NCBI GenBank assembly: GCA_002315155.1
Contig: DCFY01000144.1
Coordinates: forward strand, 1 to 5,951
Length of the DNA: 5,951 bases
Source: Megamonas sp. UBA1792
Lineage (GTDB): Bacteria > Bacillota_C > Negativicutes > Selenomonadales > Selenomonadaceae
Direction of reading: 5' to 3'
Shown here in pieces: positions 5,676-5,951 of the stretch. The notes below the pieces were generated by a model. That model saw nothing but the letters and a program-made list of their open reading frames with translations, was not told where the DNA came from and did no database searches. A program made the position numbers and the translations under genes. How positions within the stretch are numbered: the stretch's first letter is position 1; each line of letters starts with the position of its first letter.

Positions 5676-5951
5676 ATGATTTCTCAGGATCGTTTAGTAA
5701 AACACTTTGCCGCAATGAAAAACATCTCTACGCCAAACTGCGGTGCGGGCATTACCCGCCTTGCATTTAGCGACAGCGACTGGCAGGGACGCGACTATCT
5801 CATCTCACTCATGCAGGATGCCGGACTTGCCATTCACACAGATGCCTTTGGTAATGTCATCGGACGACGTGAAGGCAGCGACCCGACGCTCCCAGCTGTC
5901 ATGTTTGGCTCACATGGAGACAGCGTCCCCAGCGGCGGTAACTACGACGGC
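5676..5951 (+). CDS. M20-family amidase, N-carbamoyl-L-amino-acid hydrolase/allantoate amidohydrolase type, N-terminal part
   Basis: The first 92 residues of a binuclear-metal amidase, cut off by the right edge. The visible part has the N-terminal helix region with F-S-D-S-D (31-35), followed by G-R-D-Y-L-I-S-L-M (38-46), then D-A-F-G-N-V-I-G-R (56-64) and G-S-H-G-D-S-V-P-S-G-G-N-Y-D-G (78-92). His80 and Asp91 are expected metal ligands and Asp82 the supporting acid; this arrangement is typical of HyuC/AmaB, beta-ureidopropionase and AllC enzymes, which remove the carbamoyl group from N-carbamoyl amino acids or allantoate. The start is ATG 5676 with GGAGG 7 nt upstream. The gene is divergent from the transporter operon but has the same palindrome in its control region. 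In this setting the likely reaction is N-carbamoyl-L-aspartate to L-aspartate, CO2 and NH3 (ureidosuccinase). Substrate specificity cannot be read from this fragment. Confidence 0.92.
   Translation, partial: MISQDRLVKHFAAMKNISTPNCGAGITRLAFSDSDWQGRDYLISLMQDAGLAIHTDAFGNVIGRREGSDPTLPAVMFGSHGDSVPSGGNYDG

Overview
This window looks like an accessory catabolic locus from a low-to-moderate-GC anaerobic member of the Bacillota. The clues are strong AGGAGG-type ribosome binding sites, AT-rich intergenic DNA with sigma-A-like promoters, and a PyrD/PyrK pair typical of class 1B (NAD-linked) dihydroorotate dehydrogenase. Codon use and gene content would suit Negativicutes or Clostridia, but the genus cannot be read from this sequence alone.

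Layout, read right to left along the minus strand: a strong promoter (TTGACA-17-TATTAT, 5456 to 5428); a leader of about 160 nt with hairpins and one palindromic operator candidate; an MFS carboxylate/aromatic-acid-type transporter (5262-3961); a dihydroorotase/allantoinase-type cyclic amidohydrolase (3942-2557); pyrK (2488-1721) and pyrD (1724-807), which overlap by 4 nt; and a second, unrelated MFS transporter (763 to the left edge, cut off). Gaps are 18, 68, -4 and 43 nt, so this reads as one operon. Divergently, on the plus strand, an M20-family amidase of the N-carbamoyl-L-amino-acid hydrolase/allantoate amidohydrolase type starts at 5676 and runs off the right edge.

Taken together the genes match the steps of orotate breakdown known biochemically from orotate-fermenting clostridia: uptake (MFS), NADH-dependent reduction of orotate to dihydroorotate (PyrK/PyrD running in reverse), ring opening to N-carbamoyl-L-aspartate (amidohydrolase), and hydrolysis of that ureido acid to aspartate, CO2 and ammonia (M20 enzyme, 'ureidosuccinase'). 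None of the other de novo UMP genes (carAB, pyrB, pyrE, pyrF, pyrR) is present in the window. The substrate assignment is an inference from gene content.

A 15-bp palindrome, CGAAACAT(A/C)GTTTCG, occurs exactly or nearly so at three non-coding places: before the M20 gene (5614-5628), in the leader of the minus-strand operon (5307-5321, imperfect), and in the gap before pyrK (2526-2540). It is a good candidate for the operator of a local, unidentified regulator that joins both transcription units into one regulon. No RNA genes, mobile elements or CRISPR arrays were seen.
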